Shown: in pieces, positions 1 to 12,147 of the stretch | Numbering within the stretch: position 1 is the stretch's first letter | How the letters are laid out: the number at the start of each line of letters is the position of its first letter | Assembly (NCBI RefSeq): GCF_000005505.3 | Contig: NC_016131.3 | Span: 15,397,501-15,461,500 of the forward strand | Source: Brachypodium distachyon | Taxonomy: Eukaryota; Streptophyta; Magnoliopsida; Poales; Poaceae | DNA length: 64,000 nucleotides | Direction: 5' to 3' | Notes under the pieces: generated by a model | Told to the model about the DNA's origin: nothing | Seen by the model: the letters and a program-made list of their open reading frames with translations, nothing else | Databases searched by the model: none | Translations under genes and position numbers: made by a program

Positions 1-39
1 ATGCATTTTTTTTTAATTTTCTGTTCTGACTGACTCTAG

Positions 40-2281
40 GTGCCTCAACAATATAATGTACCAAGCAATACATATTCAGAAGTTTACCAGCCACAACCAA
101 ATACAGCCTATCCAAGTTATGGCAGTGGATATCAACCTCAACAACCAACCCATATGTTTGTTCCTCGGAACACACCAGTGGACGCCCAGGTATTTTATGA
201 TGCAGGAAGGCTCTTTTTTCTTTTTCTTATGTACTTTTTGTTCTAGGATGAAGTATCTTAATATTGTCTAGGATTATGATGTATGATTTCCTAACAGATG
301 GTAACCATCCTTTTTATTATCTAGTTATCCGTTACATTTTACTAGCTTAATAATCTAACCTCTAAATTTTATATGTTAACTTGTAAAAGTTAGTTCAGTT
401 CTCTGTTCCTCCTTGTTTTGTGATTTTTATTTGTTCCTTACTTTTGATAATGCATTGTGTCTACCATTTTCACCATTTATTTGTTATTTCTTCCTCCAAC
501 AGCCAAGTTCAACTCCAGTATCCGCTCCGCAGCAAACAGTGAAGACATTTACTCCTGCAAACTTGCCAGCTCTCAAAAACCCAGAGCAATATCAGCAAGC
601 GAGTAGTACCTTGGCCTCCCAACTTTTCGCGGTGTGTAGAATGGTGATTTAATTTTTATGTTGATCTCATGTTAATGTAATGCCAGTTATGAAGTGATAT
701 CTCTGGTCTAAACAGGCTCCTGGAAATTCATCTTATACATCTGGACCACCCGCCCCGTTCCCAAGTGGACCTCCCACCACATACCATCAGCCTATGCCTC
801 CTGCTCAATACCAGGCTGTTCCACCGGTCCCTTCTGTACCAGGAACAAACCCTAATCAGATGTTTACTCCTGCCGTTCCAACAAACTCAACTTCTAGGTT
901 TATGCCGCCAAGTAATCAAGGTTTTGTTCAGCGACCAGGTTTGAGTCCTGCACAACCCTCAAGTCCAACACAGTCACAAGCACCCCCGCAGTCTGCTGTT
1001 GCCCCTCCTGCACCTCCACCCACTGTGCAGACAGCTGATACATCGAATGTGTCAGGTATGTTGAATGTATAGCTCGTATTTGTTTTCTGACTAATTGATT
1101 TCTTGCTGCACTTCCCTAGTGAAGTCATACTGACAAGATCTGTCAGTATTAGACAAAGATTAATATTTTTAAACTCTACTGGGTTGAAGAAATACTTAAA
1201 CTGGTGCTGCCTTCTTTTGCAGCTGAGCTGAGACCTGTTATTGCGACACTGACCAGACTATTTGACGAGACATCCAAAGCCATGGGAAGCTCACAAGCTA
1301 AAAAACGTGAAATTGATGACAACTCGAAGAAGCTTGGAGCATTATTTGCAAAACTCAACATGGGGGATATATCTCCAAATGTTTCGTCAAAGCTTATTCA
1401 GCTGTGCGGTGCACTTGATAGTAATGATTTTGCCACTGCGATACAACTTCAGGTAAACTTTATTATTCCATCTTAATAATTAGGGTTGTGAAAATTATTG
1501 TAATTTAAGCTCTAGTATGGGAACAATGTGGGCCTATCCATGTACCACCACTACTCCCTCCGCTCCATAATATAACGCACACACACAATTCGAGATTTTG
1601 TTTGACCATCAATTAAACCAACAAAATGTGAATTATGTATTATAAAAGTCATACCATTGGAAACTTCTTTCAAATACGAATCTAGCGGTATAAGTTCTAT
1701 AACTTATAATTCACATTTTGTTGGTGTAATTGATGGTCAAAGTCTGACCTCGAAATGCGTGGGCACGCTATATTTTGGAACGGAGGGAGTACTATTTTTT
1801 AGAAAATAAGTTATTTCTACTCTTTGATGAAAACAGTGTCGTCGGATCTTCTGCTGATGCCAGTTGCAGAGTAACATCATAGCTAATTTTGCGACCCTTT
1901 GCGGTTTCATCTTTGGCACTGATTGGAAAAAGTCAATGATAAATTAATTTTTCCAATTAAAATGACATTATCAGTAGGATGCATCTTCCACTCGATAGTT
2001 TCATAATGGTTTAGACTCCACCTGTCGTGTATCCTTCATATTGAATCTGTAGATGGGACGTACATCAGAATGCCTGAGCAGCTGGTGTTGCACTTGATGC
2101 AAATGGAATTCAGTTTATATGCATGTGCGCCATTCTCTTTGCTAAATTTTACTTGCGCTAACTTTCAACTGTTGATTGATGGTGGCAGATTCTTTTGACA
2201 ACCAGTGATTGGGATGAGTGCAACTTTTGGCTTTCAGCATTGAAGCGAATGATCAAGACCAGGCAAAACTTCCGAATGTAA
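40..2281 (+). CDS. SEC31: SEC31-like COPII outer-coat protein, 3' part
   Basis: This is the C-terminal part of SEC31, which with SEC13 forms the outer cage of COPII vesicles budding from the endoplasmic reticulum. Five exons are visible: 40-189, 503-631, 716-1055, 1223-1452 and 2189-2281, with consistent phases and GT-AG introns; upstream exons lie outside the window. The first three encode the Pro/Gln/Tyr-rich disordered linker (repeated PP, PQQ, YQ). The last two encode the conserved helical C-terminal domain, recognisable from ELRPVIATLTRLFDET, LGALFAKLNMGDIS and a final SDWDECNFWLSALKRMIK. The WD40 repeats expected at the N-terminus are not in view. The last intron (1453-2188) hosts a Stowaway-type element. 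Family assignment rests on the C-terminal helical domain plus the linker composition. Confidence 0.9.
1552..1791. mobile_element. Stowaway-type MITE in the last SEC31 intron
   Basis: A 240-bp element flanked by TA dinucleotides (1552-1553 and 1790-1791). Its ends are inverted copies of CTCCCTCCGCTCCA and CGGAGGGAG. Inner arms also pair: TGACCATCAATTAAACCAAC near 1602 matches the reverse complement of the segment ending near 1740. The terminal motif and the TA target are the hallmarks of Tc1/Mariner-derived Stowaway elements in grasses. Confidence 0.85.
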
Positions 2282-4489
2282 ACCTGTGTGGCCTTCTGCC
2301 ACAACTAGTTCTGTATACACCTTTTTCTGATTGTCAAAATTGTTAGTGTTAGCAAGTTCGATGGTTCGCCTGCACAGAGATGTTATCCCGCTTCATGTGT
2401 TCAATTCTGCTGAAGCTTGTTGGTGAAAGTGGTCTGTCATTTGGGTGCCATTACTTTTTGACGATAGCTTTTCCATGTTTCTTTCAGACCCATGGGATGT
2501 TGTTGGTTTTGAAAATTATAAGTTGTAAGAGTGTACTTAGTCTGGCACAGCTGGTCCATTTTCTTTACCATTGAATTGTTCTGTTTGGACCTCTGAAATA
2601 CACATGATTAATAGTAAGGGTACTGGCTTGTCTATTGCATTGGCATCAAAAGATATTAATACATTCCTGGAATGTGTACTTTTGTTGGCTGTCTCATGAT
2701 TTTTTTTATAAAGAAAGGCTATTTGCCCGGCTTTATTAAGAAAGCCAGTCATACAGCGTCATGGCGCAAGCTGGAGAGCCAGCAAGATTCAACGAACAAC
2801 TGAAACAGCCAACAACCATCGATCACACCAACAACAGAAAACAAAGCCTCCCGAACGAGACACCAACTACCAAAGATCAACAAGCCGGAACCAACATGGC
2901 CGACTTGCGGTTCTTCTCCTCCTTCACGCACAGTTGCAGGACCTCCAACACCTAGCTACCATCTTCGACGTCGGCTCTCGACGTTTTTCATGGAGTAGAG
3001 TTTTCCAGCCAGTAAGAAACCCCAATGCCCTGAACACCACCTGCAAAGGAGAGGAGCAGATTCGTTGATTGAAAACAAAATCATGATTTGAAAGCGGTCG
3101 CTGCTTTTGGGAATGGGGTGAGCAAGCCATGATATATTTCCTAATGTCGGGTGAAAATTATTTGAAAATTAACAAAATATAACAAATCTAACAAAAATTG
3201 AGCATCTGTTAAATGATGGAAATCGGACGAGTGAAGCATGATGCTTCCACAATTGCACGAAGAGCTCGCAGGACCTTGCGTTAGAATTCCAATGACAGAA
3301 ATCCTACGAACCGAGCACTCGACCGAGTAGGGCCGATTCCTCTAACTAAATCGCAAATTCCAATGCACCAACAAATATTCAGATCTGTTGGCAGACAGTT
3401 TCTCCCAGAAAACGAAGAAACGGGAATAATTAGGGCACAGCCAGACGTCGACCAAGATTCATAAAAACGCGACCTGCCAAAAAGAAAATAATTCCAAACC
3501 CCTGGCTCAGAAACCACGCAGCTGCTGCAGGGCACGTCCATGCTAGCGGCCCGGCACGGCAGAACGCCAAAGGGAGAGAGAGAGTGTGTGTAATGACAAA
3601 CTTTGTCCACTTGTCTCACGGACGCATCGTGCTCGGCCAGCCACAACACCCCCCAAAACCAAAGGCCAAGCCCCCCAGCAAACCAACAAACAAACAAACA
3701 AACCGACCCCTTCCACGAACCATAAACCAAAGTCCCCACACAAATATCAGACAAAAAACCAAGCGAAACGAAATATGCAAAGCCCGAGAATAGATACCCC
3801 AAAAAAACAAAACAAAGAAACGAAAGGGAAGTGGAATCAGGCTACACGGGAAGAAGGACCCACGAAGGGCAAGGCAAGGCAAAGGTGCCCTTTGCGGCTG
3901 GGGTCAGTGCCACGCGCACGGCGCGAACAGCGACCGTGGGCTATCCGCGCCCTCATCGCCTCCCTCCGCCCAGGAAATCCACGGCGGCCAATCGCAGCGC
4001 GCCCTGCCCCGATCGCGATCCGCTTTTCCCACCCCCCCCGCCGGGAGAAACGCCCCTGCCCCACTTCGCCAACGTGGTTCCGGCTGCCGCCACAAAATCC
4101 CCCGCAACGCCTACTAGCCGCGCCTTTCGCTTGATCTCCACGGGGCACAGCCTCGCCGCTGGCAACAAACCTATACATTCCCGAGCTCCCACACTCTCCA
4201 GCTCGCTCCCTTGCCTCCTCTCCTCCTCTTGTGTTCCACAAGGAATACTCGACGACCACACTGCACTGCACACAGAGCAAGAGCAAGAGCCAAGAGCCGA
4301 GCCACACTCTGCGAGAAGAGCCTCTGCTGGAAGATAGATTTGCTGCTGCTCCATTTGTTAATTACACTACTCAAGTGGTGGTTTCTTTACTGGCCCGGCT
4401 CGGGCGCCGTGTGCGTCTCGTGAGTGCGCCTGTTTGTTTATTGCAAGTAGGGAATACAGATAGACATAGAAATCCTGCTAGATAAGACG
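2282..4489. other. Intergenic: SEC31 3' flank and CHLH promoter/leader
   Basis: The first few hundred bases look like SEC31 3' untranslated sequence. Around 2700-2950 is a patch with the phrase GCCCGGCTTTATTAAGAAAG that looks like transposon or LINE debris. From about 3600 the sequence becomes C-rich and then GC-rich, with many short pyrimidine runs up to the CHLH start, as expected for a grass leader. Long open frames here (for example minus 3281-3802) are low-complexity shadows with no recognisable domain. I see no further gene. Confidence 0.5.
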
Positions 4490-7400
4490 ATGTCGTCGTC
4501 CCTGGTGTCGGCGCCGTTCGCGCCGGCCGCCACGAGCCGGGCGCAGAGGAAGCGCCTGTCCGCGCCGCTGCATTCGTTCCTCCTCAGCCGCCGCAGCCAC
4601 AACCAGCAGCAGCACGCGTCCGGAACGCGCCCGGGGACGATCCGGTGCGCGGTGGCCGGGAACGGGCTCTTCACCCAGACCAACCCGGACGTGCGCCGCG
4701 TGGTTCCCCCACGGGGCCTGCTGCCGCGCGTCAAGATCGTCTACGTCGTCCTGGAAGCTCAGTACCAGTCCTCGGTCACCGCCGCCGTGCAGAGCCTCAA
4801 CGCCGACCCGCGCCGCGCCGCCGAGTTCGAGGTCTCCGGCTACCTCGTGGAAGAGCTCCGCGACGCGTCCACCTACGAATCCTTCAAGGAAGACCTCTCC
4901 GACGCCAACGTCTTCATCGGCTCGCTCATCTTCGTGGAAGAGCTGGCCGTCAAGGTCCGGGACGCCGTGGAGCGAGAGCGTGACCGGATGGACGCCGTGC
5001 TCGTGTTCCCGTCCATGCCGGAAGTCATGCGGCTCAACAAGCTGGGCTCCTTCAGCATGTCCCAGCTGGGCCAGTCCAAGAGCCCCTTCTTCCAGCTCTT
5101 CAAGCGCAACAAGAAGAACTCCGCCGGCTTCGCCGACAGCATGCTGAAACTTGTCCGGACGCTCCCCAAGGTGCTCAAGTACTTGCCCTCCGACAAGGCA
5201 CAGGACGCCAGGCTTTACATCCTCAGCCTCCAGTTCTGGCTCGGCGGGTCCCCGGATAACCTGCAGAACTTCCTCAAGATGATCGCCGTGTCCTACGTGC
5301 CGGCGCTCAAGGGGAACCCTGGGATCACTTACGACGACCCTGTTCTTTTCCTCGACGCCGGCATCTGGCACCCGCTGGCGCCCACCATGTACGACGACGT
5401 CAAGGAGTACCTCAACTGGTACGGCACCCGCCGCGACGCCGACGAGCGGCTCAAGGACCCCGACGCGCCGATCATCGGCCTCGTGCTGCAGAGGAGCCAC
5501 ATTGTGACAGGAGATGATGGGCATTATGTGGCCGTGATCATGGAGCTTGAGGCGAGAGGTGCCAAGGTGATCCCGATCTTCGCCGGGGGGCTCGACTTCT
5601 CGGGCCCGACGGAGAAGTACCTTGTGGACTCGGTGACGAAGAAGCCGTTCGTCGACGCCGTGGTTTCGCTCACCGGGTTTGCGCTTGTCGGCGGGCCGGC
5701 TAGGCAGGACCACCCCAAGGCCATCGCCGCCCTGCAGAAGCTCGACGTGCCGTACATTGTGGCCTTGCCGCTCGTGTTCCAGACCACGGAGGAGTGGCTC
5801 AACAGCACGCTCGGGCTGCATCCGATCCAGGTGGCTCTGCAGGTGGCGCTCCCGGAGCTTGACGGCGGCATGGAGCCCATCGTCTTCGCCGGCCGCGACC
5901 CCAGATCAGGCAAGTTCCTCTCCGTTGGTTCTGGCCATTCATTCAGTTATCCCTTTCTCCGTTGATTTTGGGGCTGGCCAATGTGTTTTACTCCTACCTG
6001 GGGCTGAATTTTGAATTGGAATTGTTTCTGCTTGTGTTTGATGCAATGCAGGGAAATCGCATGCGTTGCACAAGAGGGTGGAGCAGCTCTGCACTAGAGC
6101 AGTCAGATGGGCGCAACTCAAGAGGAAAACCAAGGTACTACCTTCGTCGCTTCCCCATCCACATTAACAAGTTCGAATTTTATTATCATAACATTTCTGT
6201 GGATGACTGAATGTTCATCAAATGGATCACTCTCCATAGATGAAATTAGCGCTGTATGCTTTAATAAAATTCAGTCTCCTTATGAGTAGACAAACTCATT
6301 AAACATATAAGCTCAATTACTTCACTGTCATGCTGAAAAGTGGGACTGCTCTTTCAGTTTAGGAATTAAACCCTTCTATTAGTCTTGAAAAAATTGAATC
6401 CCCTCACGAAAAATAGAGAAACTCATCAGCATATGGGAACTACGCATTCAATTGATCAATTAACAAATTCAAGTCCCCTCGCTCAATTACTTCACTGTCT
6501 TGCCGAATATAAGATCTGCTAATTCAGTTGATCAATTACCAAGAGTGCTCCCTTTAGATGAACTGGCTTCACTAGTTCACTGTCTTCACTGAAAACTGTA
6601 ACTTCTGACACAATTGATCAATCAATTAACAATAGTCCCTTAGCTCAACTGAATTCATCACTGTCTTACTGAAAACTGGAACTGCTCATTCAGTCAATCA
6701 ATTAACGTTTTGATCTTGTGCCATCGAACAATATCTTGTACATATGGACACCACAAATAAATGATGAAAAGTCAAATTTCAGAACTATAATTATCATCAC
6801 GCCAGGTTTAATCAGAAGTAGGTTGTGGTGCACAATACGAGGTTTAGCAAAGAAATGCCAACTGTCTGAATTTCTACTCCTGCAAACAGAAAATTATTTG
6901 AAGATCCTCAAACACCTGTACGAATAGGCTTAATGTACAAAGAAGATCCTAAAGTAATTACCTTGCTGATTTGCTTGTGTTTGCTGCAGGAGGACAAGAG
7001 GCTAGCCATCACCGTGTTCAGCTTCCCGCCGGACAAGGGCAACGTGGGCACGGCGGCATACCTGAACGTGTTCAGCTCCATCTACTCCGTGCTCCGGGAC
7101 CTCAAGAAGGACGGCTATAACGTCGACGGCCTCCCTGAGACGCCGGAGGAGCTCATCGAGGAGGTGATCCACGACAAGGAGGCCCAGTTCAACAGCCCGA
7201 ACCTCAACGTGGTGTACCGGATGAACGTCCGTGAGTACCAGGCCCTGACCCCTTACGCCTCCATGCTTGAGGAGAACTGGGGCAAGGCCCCCGGCCACCT
7301 CAACTCCGACGGCGAGAACCTCCTCGTCTACGGCAAGCAGTACGGCAACATCTTCATCGGCGTGCAGCCCACCTTTGGGTACGAAGGCGACCCGATGCGG

Positions 7401-9736
7401 CTCCTCTTCTCCAAGTCTGCCAGCCCGCACCACGGCTTCGCGGCGTACTACACCTATGTCGAGAAGATCTTCAAAGCCGACGCCGTCCTCCATTTCGGCA
7501 CCCACGGGTCGCTGGAATTCATGCCGGGGAAGCAGGTGGGCATGAGCGATGCGTGCTACCCGGACAGCTTGATCGGCAACATCCCCAACATCTACTACTA
7601 CGCGGCGAACAACCCGTCGGAGGCGACTGTTGCCAAGCGCCGGAGCTACGCCAACACCATCAGCTACCTGACGCCGCCGGCCGAGAACGCCGGGCTCTAC
7701 AAGGGGCTCAAGCAGCTGTCGGAGCTCATCGCCTCCTACCAGTCCCTCAAGGACACCGGGCGCGGCAACCAGATTGTCAGCTCCATCATCAGCACGGCAA
7801 GGCAGTGCAACCTCGACAAGGACGTCGACTTGCCGGAGGAAGGCGAGGAGCTGCCGGCAAACGAGCGTGACCTCGTCGTCGGCAAGGTGTATGCCAAGAT
7901 CATGGAGATCGAGTCGCGGCTGCTGCCGTGTGGGCTGCACGTGATCGGCGAGCCGCCAACTGCCGTCGAGGCCGTGGCCACGCTGGTCAACATCGCTGCC
8001 CTTGACCGGCCGGAGGAGAACATCTACGCCCTTCCCGGCATCCTCGCCGCCACGGTGGGGAGGACCATCGAGGACGTGTACAGGGGAAGCGACAAGGGGG
8101 TGCTGGATGACGTGGAGCTTCTGAAGCAGATCACCGAGGCCTCACGGGGCGCCGTCGGGGCCTTCGTCGAGAAGAGCACGAACAGCAAGGGGCAGGTTGT
8201 CGATGTCAGCAACAAGCTCAGCTCCATCCTCGGGTTCAGCCTCTCGGAGCCATGGGTGGAGTACCTGTCACAGACCAAGTTCATCAGGGCAGACAGGGAG
8301 AAGCTGAGGAACCTGTTTGGGTTCCTGGGCGAGTGCCTGAAGCTGATCGTGGCAGACAACGAGCTGGGAGCCTTGAAGCTTGCCCTGGATGGGAGCTACG
8401 TGGAGCCTGGCCCCGGCGGCGACCCGATCCGGAACCCCAAGGTCCTCCCCACGGGGAAGAACATCCATGCCCTCGACCCGCAGTCGATCCCCACCGCCGC
8501 CGCCATGAAGAGCGCCAAGATCGTGGTCGACCGGCTACTGGAGCGCCAGAAGGCCGACAATGGCGGCAAGTACCCGGAGACCATCGCGCTCGTGTTGTGG
8601 GGCACTGACAACATCAAGACCTATGGGGAGTCCCTGGCCCAGGTGATGTGGATGGTGGGCGTCCTCCCGGTCTCCGACGCCTTTGGCCGCGTCAACCGCG
8701 TGGAGCCCGTCAGCCTCGAGGAGCTCGGCCGGCCCCGCATCGACGTCGTCGTCAACTGCTCCGGCGTCTTCAGAGACCTCTTCATCAACCAGGTATGACT
8801 GAAATTGAACAATTCCTCTGCTCGATTCCTCTGAATTTTGGATCTGAAAGATTGAACACCTGGATGGGGATGCGATTGCAGATGAATCTGCTGGACCGGG
8901 CGGTGAAGCTGGTGGCGGAGCTGGACGAGCCGGCGGAGATGAACTTCGTGCGGAAGCACGCGCTGGAGCAGGCGGCGGAGCTGGGCGTGTCGGTGCGGGA
9001 GGCGGCGACGCGGGTCTTCTCCAACGCCTCCGGCTCCTACTCCTCCAACGTGAACCTGGCGGTGGAGAACGCGACGTGGACGGACGAGAAGCAGCTCCAG
9101 GACATGTACCTGAGCCGCAAGTCCTTCGCCTTCGACTCCGACGCGCCCGGCGTCGGCATGCTCGAGAAGCGCAAGACCTTCGAGCTCGCCCTCGCCACCG
9201 CCGACGCCACCTTCCAGAACCTCGACTCCTCCGAGATCTCGCTCACGGACGTCAGCCACTACTTCGATTCGGACCCCACAAAGCTCGTCCAGGGCCTCCG
9301 CAAGGATGGCCGCGCACCGGCGTCCTACATCGCCGACACGACGACGGCGAACGCGCAGGTGCGGACGCTGTCGGAGACGATGCGGCTGGACGCGAGGACC
9401 AAGCTGCTGAACCCTAGATGGTACGAAGGGATGATGAAGAGCGGGTACGAGGGGGTGAGGGAGATCGAGAAGCGGCTGACCAACACCGTCGGCTGGAGCG
9501 CCACCTCCGGTCAGGTGGACAACTGGGTCTACGAGGAGGCCAACACGACCTTCATCGAGGACGAGGAGATGCGGAAGCGGCTCATGGACACCAACCCAAA
9601 CTCCTTCAGGAAGCTGCTGCAGACCTTCCTCGAGGCCAATGGCAGGGGGTACTGGGACACCTCCGAGGATAACCTGGAGAGGCTCAGGGAGCTCTACTCC
9701 GAGGTTGAAGACAAGATCGAAGGGATTGACCGCTGA
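4490..9736 (+). CDS. CHLH: Magnesium-chelatase subunit H, chloroplastic
   Basis: CHLH is the large porphyrin-binding catalytic subunit of Mg-chelatase, which with CHLI and CHLD inserts Mg2+ into protoporphyrin IX, the first committed step of chlorophyll synthesis in the chloroplast. Exons are 4490-5909, 6052-6134, 6990-8792 and 8882-9736, giving 1386 aa, the normal plant length. The first ~50 residues are Ser/Arg-rich, a typical transit peptide ending near IRCAVAGNG. The CobN/CHLH core follows, with conserved segments [60 protein letters not shown] and, in the C-terminal part, [15 protein letters not shown]. Plant CHLH (GUN5, barley Xantha-f) is also linked to plastid signalling. Exon 1 ends in AG followed by GCAAGT, so intron 1 is a GC-AG intron. 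No frame break is seen, so the gene looks functional. Confidence 0.98.
5910..6051 (+). other. GC-AG intron 1 of CHLH
   Basis: The reading frame requires exon 1 to end at 5909 (codons AGA TCA G) and exon 2 to begin at 6052 (GG AAA TCG CAT), yielding the conserved [15 protein letters not shown]. The intron therefore begins with GC in the context AG|GCAAGT, the strong consensus for minor GC donors, and ends in CAG. No nearby GT restores the family sequence. Confidence 0.85.
6300..6720. repeat. Degenerate tandem repeat in CHLH intron 2
   Basis: Intron 2 (6135-6989) contains at least four diverged copies of a module that reads roughly CTCAATTACTTCACTGTC, then a CTGAAAACTGGAACTGCT-like part, then CAGTTGATCAATTA. 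Anchors lie near 6312, 6481, 6575 and 6645. The copies are AT-rich and unequal in length. They are non-coding and probably arose by local duplication. Confidence 0.7.
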
Positions 9737-9862
9737 GCTTTCTTTCAGCATTTGACCGACAGGAAGAGGAAATTCCTCTGTTTTGTTCAGTGGAAGCTTG
9801 TATAATTCTGTGATTTATATAAGAAGTTTGTAATGTGAAATACGGATGTTTAACAAGAGGGA

Positions 9863-9880
9863 GGGGGGGGGGGGGGGGGG
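9863..9880 (+). repeat. Poly-G tract
   Basis: Eighteen consecutive G residues about 130 bp after the CHLH stop codon. The run can form G-quadruplex structure and its length is likely to vary between individuals or to be misread in assemblies. Confidence 0.9.
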
Positions 9881-11004
9881 TTGTGAATGTAAAAAAAATG
9901 GAAGCATGAGTACAAGTTCTTTCTTTGCAAATTTTGTTACATTTTGTCATACCAGTTTTTTATCTACACTACAGACACTTCTCTGAATCTTTATCAGGTT
10001 TTCCAATGTTGAAAGGGGTATATGTTTCTGCTCTATGATATTTGCAAAACAAAATAGTGCAGATAAGAACACGTTCGTGGACATCTCCACTTCCATTTGC
10101 CAACAAAGCGGATTAGCGTTTGGGGCTCTGGGCGCGCGCATTTTTATTTTTTTTGAGAAACCTGGACGCGCGCAGCTTAATTGGCTGCTGAACTGTTTGG
10201 GCCTTCTGACTAGACTCATGAAGCTCCGCCTGTTTGGGCCCATTTGGTGATAGGCTCCCCCTCAAAAAATAAATAAATTGGTGATAGGCTTACGATATGC
10301 AGTTTTGGTATCTCACAACATGGACCTCTGACGATGGAAAGCAACATAGTGCAGGCCCAACTCCTCAGGGAGAGAGAAATATTAACGGCTTTGGGCTTTA
10401 CCAGTTTCTACTTTCAGCCCAGAGCCTCTTTTCCCTAAAAAACAAAAAAAAACTTCAAGCCTCTTTATTACTGGTCGGGCAACAACTCCGAATCTGACGA
10501 GAAAAAGATCGCTCCGCCGAAACACTACGGGAGTCGGAAGATGAGACCCGATCGGGCACCCATCGGGCAAGGAACTGAAGCCACGGCCGTCCCCTCTGTT
10601 TCTCAGGCGCGGCCACAGCTGGTCCCCTCTTTCGTTTTCCAGCCACAGCCGTTTGTTAGAAAAAGCTAATGAGACAGACTGCGAGAGAGAATGGTGGCAG
10701 CACCTAGGGCATAGTAGAGAGAACATCTGGCTACGAAAACATAAATTTGTTGACCCTTCTAACTCTTTGTTTTAACGGGTGAAGGTGAAGTGAGATAGTG
10801 GATAGAACTAAAAAAAAGTGATTTCGTCTCAAAACTCATTTGACCGGGTGATGTTATATAATTTTGAAAAGAAAGTGTATTGTTTTATTTTGAGAGACTA
10901 GAGTATAGAGACACAATCTTCGGAAGAAAACTTTTTAAAATGGATATTTGGTGATCGTTAAAGAAGAGCAAAAAGAGATTTTGATGCATATTTTTGAATG
11001 TATC

Positions 11005-11053
11005 ATTTTATTTTGTTGTGCCGTTGCAACGCACGGTCATTTCAGCTATTAGA
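11005..11053 (+). mobile_element. Possible degenerate Helitron 3' terminus
   Basis: The sequence GTTGTGCCGTTGCAACGCAC followed by GGTCATTTCAGCTATT resembles a grass Helitron 3' end: a short GC-rich hairpin (CCGTTGCAACGCACGG) a few bases before a CTRR-like end. The terminal tetranucleotide here is CTAT, not CTRR, and I could not find the matching 5' TC end. This is a weak call based on resemblance only. Confidence 0.25.
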
Positions 11054-11466
11054 AAAAAAGACTTAAACCCCAAAGTGAGTTCTTTGTTTTTTTTGGTCTT
11101 GTAGGCAGAGCCTGCATGCTACGATAACTCAGTGCTCGCCAGCAAGGACGACACATTGCAAGAATCACATTTCCGTGCGGTAGCTTACGACCATGTAAAA
11201 CATGGGCGTCGAAGCTAATCGGTCAGTGCCCCGTGCATTATTTCATAACAAGCTGGGTAGAAAATATGCGTGGTGACGTGCGCCTCCAAATCGACCCACG
11301 CAAATCGCATTGGCGCCCACTATACGCTGAGATCGACGGCGCTGTACGTACGTGCGTGGTGGCCGCGCTGCGCACTTGGCCGGCTGTTGCCCGTCTGACT
11401 GGCCACTGGGCTCATCTGTCTGCCGGATTCGCCCGGTCTGTGTTACATCCAAAGAGACCGGGATAA

Positions 11467-11838
11467 GGGCAACTCCAGCGGGGAGAATCATTTGGGCCGT
11501 TTCGGATTGAAATGGACAAAACGCGCCCCTCAACGGGGCGACTCATTTCCGCTGGCGTTCGGATTCCGGTCCGCCAAAACCTATTTTCATCTCAAATTTG
11601 GGTTGGAAATGGGTCAGGGCGGACAACACGTTTGCACTGCACTTGTCATTATTTTGCTCTTTTTACCTCATGTGGCCCGTATGTCTATGACCAATAAAGC
11701 GGACCAAATGGGTGATCTCGTTCGGAGCACTGGCAGATCCAAACGGAGAAAGTCTTTTGGCCTGTCCGGACCGCGACCCAAACGGACAAAAATGACCGCA
11801 AAACGGACAGAAAATGGGTCTCCCCGCTGAAGTTGCCC
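11467..11838. mobile_element. PIF/Harbinger-like MITE, copy 1
   Basis: A 372-bp element with inverted ends: GGGCAACTCCAGCGGGGAG at the left, and CTCCCCGCTGAAGTTGCCC at the right. It is flanked on both sides by TAA (11464-11466 and 11839-11841), the 3-bp target typical of PIF/Harbinger elements. It has no transposase frame, so it is non-autonomous. The interior is rich in CGGACAAAA-type motifs. Confidence 0.75.
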
Positions 11839-11849
11839 TAAAGATATAG

Positions 11850-12087
11850 GGGCAACTAGTCTAGAGGTGGACAGCTTTTTTGCACTGCGTTTGTCCTCTC
11901 TTTCCTCCCCCCGGCCCACATGTCTATGGCCAATAAAGCAGACCAAACGGGTGGCCTCGTTGGGGGGACCGGCAAATCCAAAGGGACAAAGGCCGGACAA
12001 AGGATTTTTTGTGTCCGACCTACGACCCATGCTGACCAAAACGACCACAAACAACGATCCGTTTGGATCGCCTGGCTAGAGTTGCCC
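11850..12087. mobile_element. PIF/Harbinger-like MITE, copy 2 (deleted)
   Basis: A second, shorter relative lies 11 bp downstream of copy 1, with left end GGGCAACT and right end AGTTGCCC followed by TAA. Its interior matches the right half of copy 1: TTTGCACTGC, GTCTATGGCCAATAAAGC, GGACCGGCAAATCCAAA and CGACCCA occur in the same order. The left third is missing. The two lie in tandem, consistent with insertion next to an older copy. Confidence 0.65.
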
Positions 12088-12147
12088 TAAGGCTAGAGAT
12101 TTATGGAAAAAAGTGTGGAAAAGTCATAACAGTAAAGGACACCAATA

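Larger units (their letters stand above)
9737..11466. other. CHLH 3' flank and intergenic sequence
   Basis: CHLH 3' untranslated sequence runs to roughly 9840. It is followed by an uninterrupted run of 18 G residues at 9863-9880 and then mixed sequence without a convincing gene. A 13-base direct repeat (TTGGTGATAGGCT) occurs at 10244 and 10278. The short open frames here show no domain, signal peptide or codon bias like the neighbouring genes. Confidence 0.5.

Noticed and set aside
2700..2960. Possible LINE 3' end (GCCCGGCTTTATTAAGAAAG), with a similar phrase near 25700
   Set aside because: Suggestive of transposon debris, but no reverse transcriptase frame, poly-A end or target duplication could be shown.
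3281..4337. Long open frames on both strands upstream of CHLH (for example minus 3281-3802 and plus 3586-4134)
   Set aside because: They are low-complexity frames in C-rich or GC-rich leader sequence, overlap each other on opposite strands, and show no domain or intron pattern.
4478..5821. 447-codon minus-strand open frame opposite CHLH exon 1
   Set aside because: It is the antisense shadow of a GC-rich coding exon. Its composition follows directly from CHLH codons, and CHLH matches its family.
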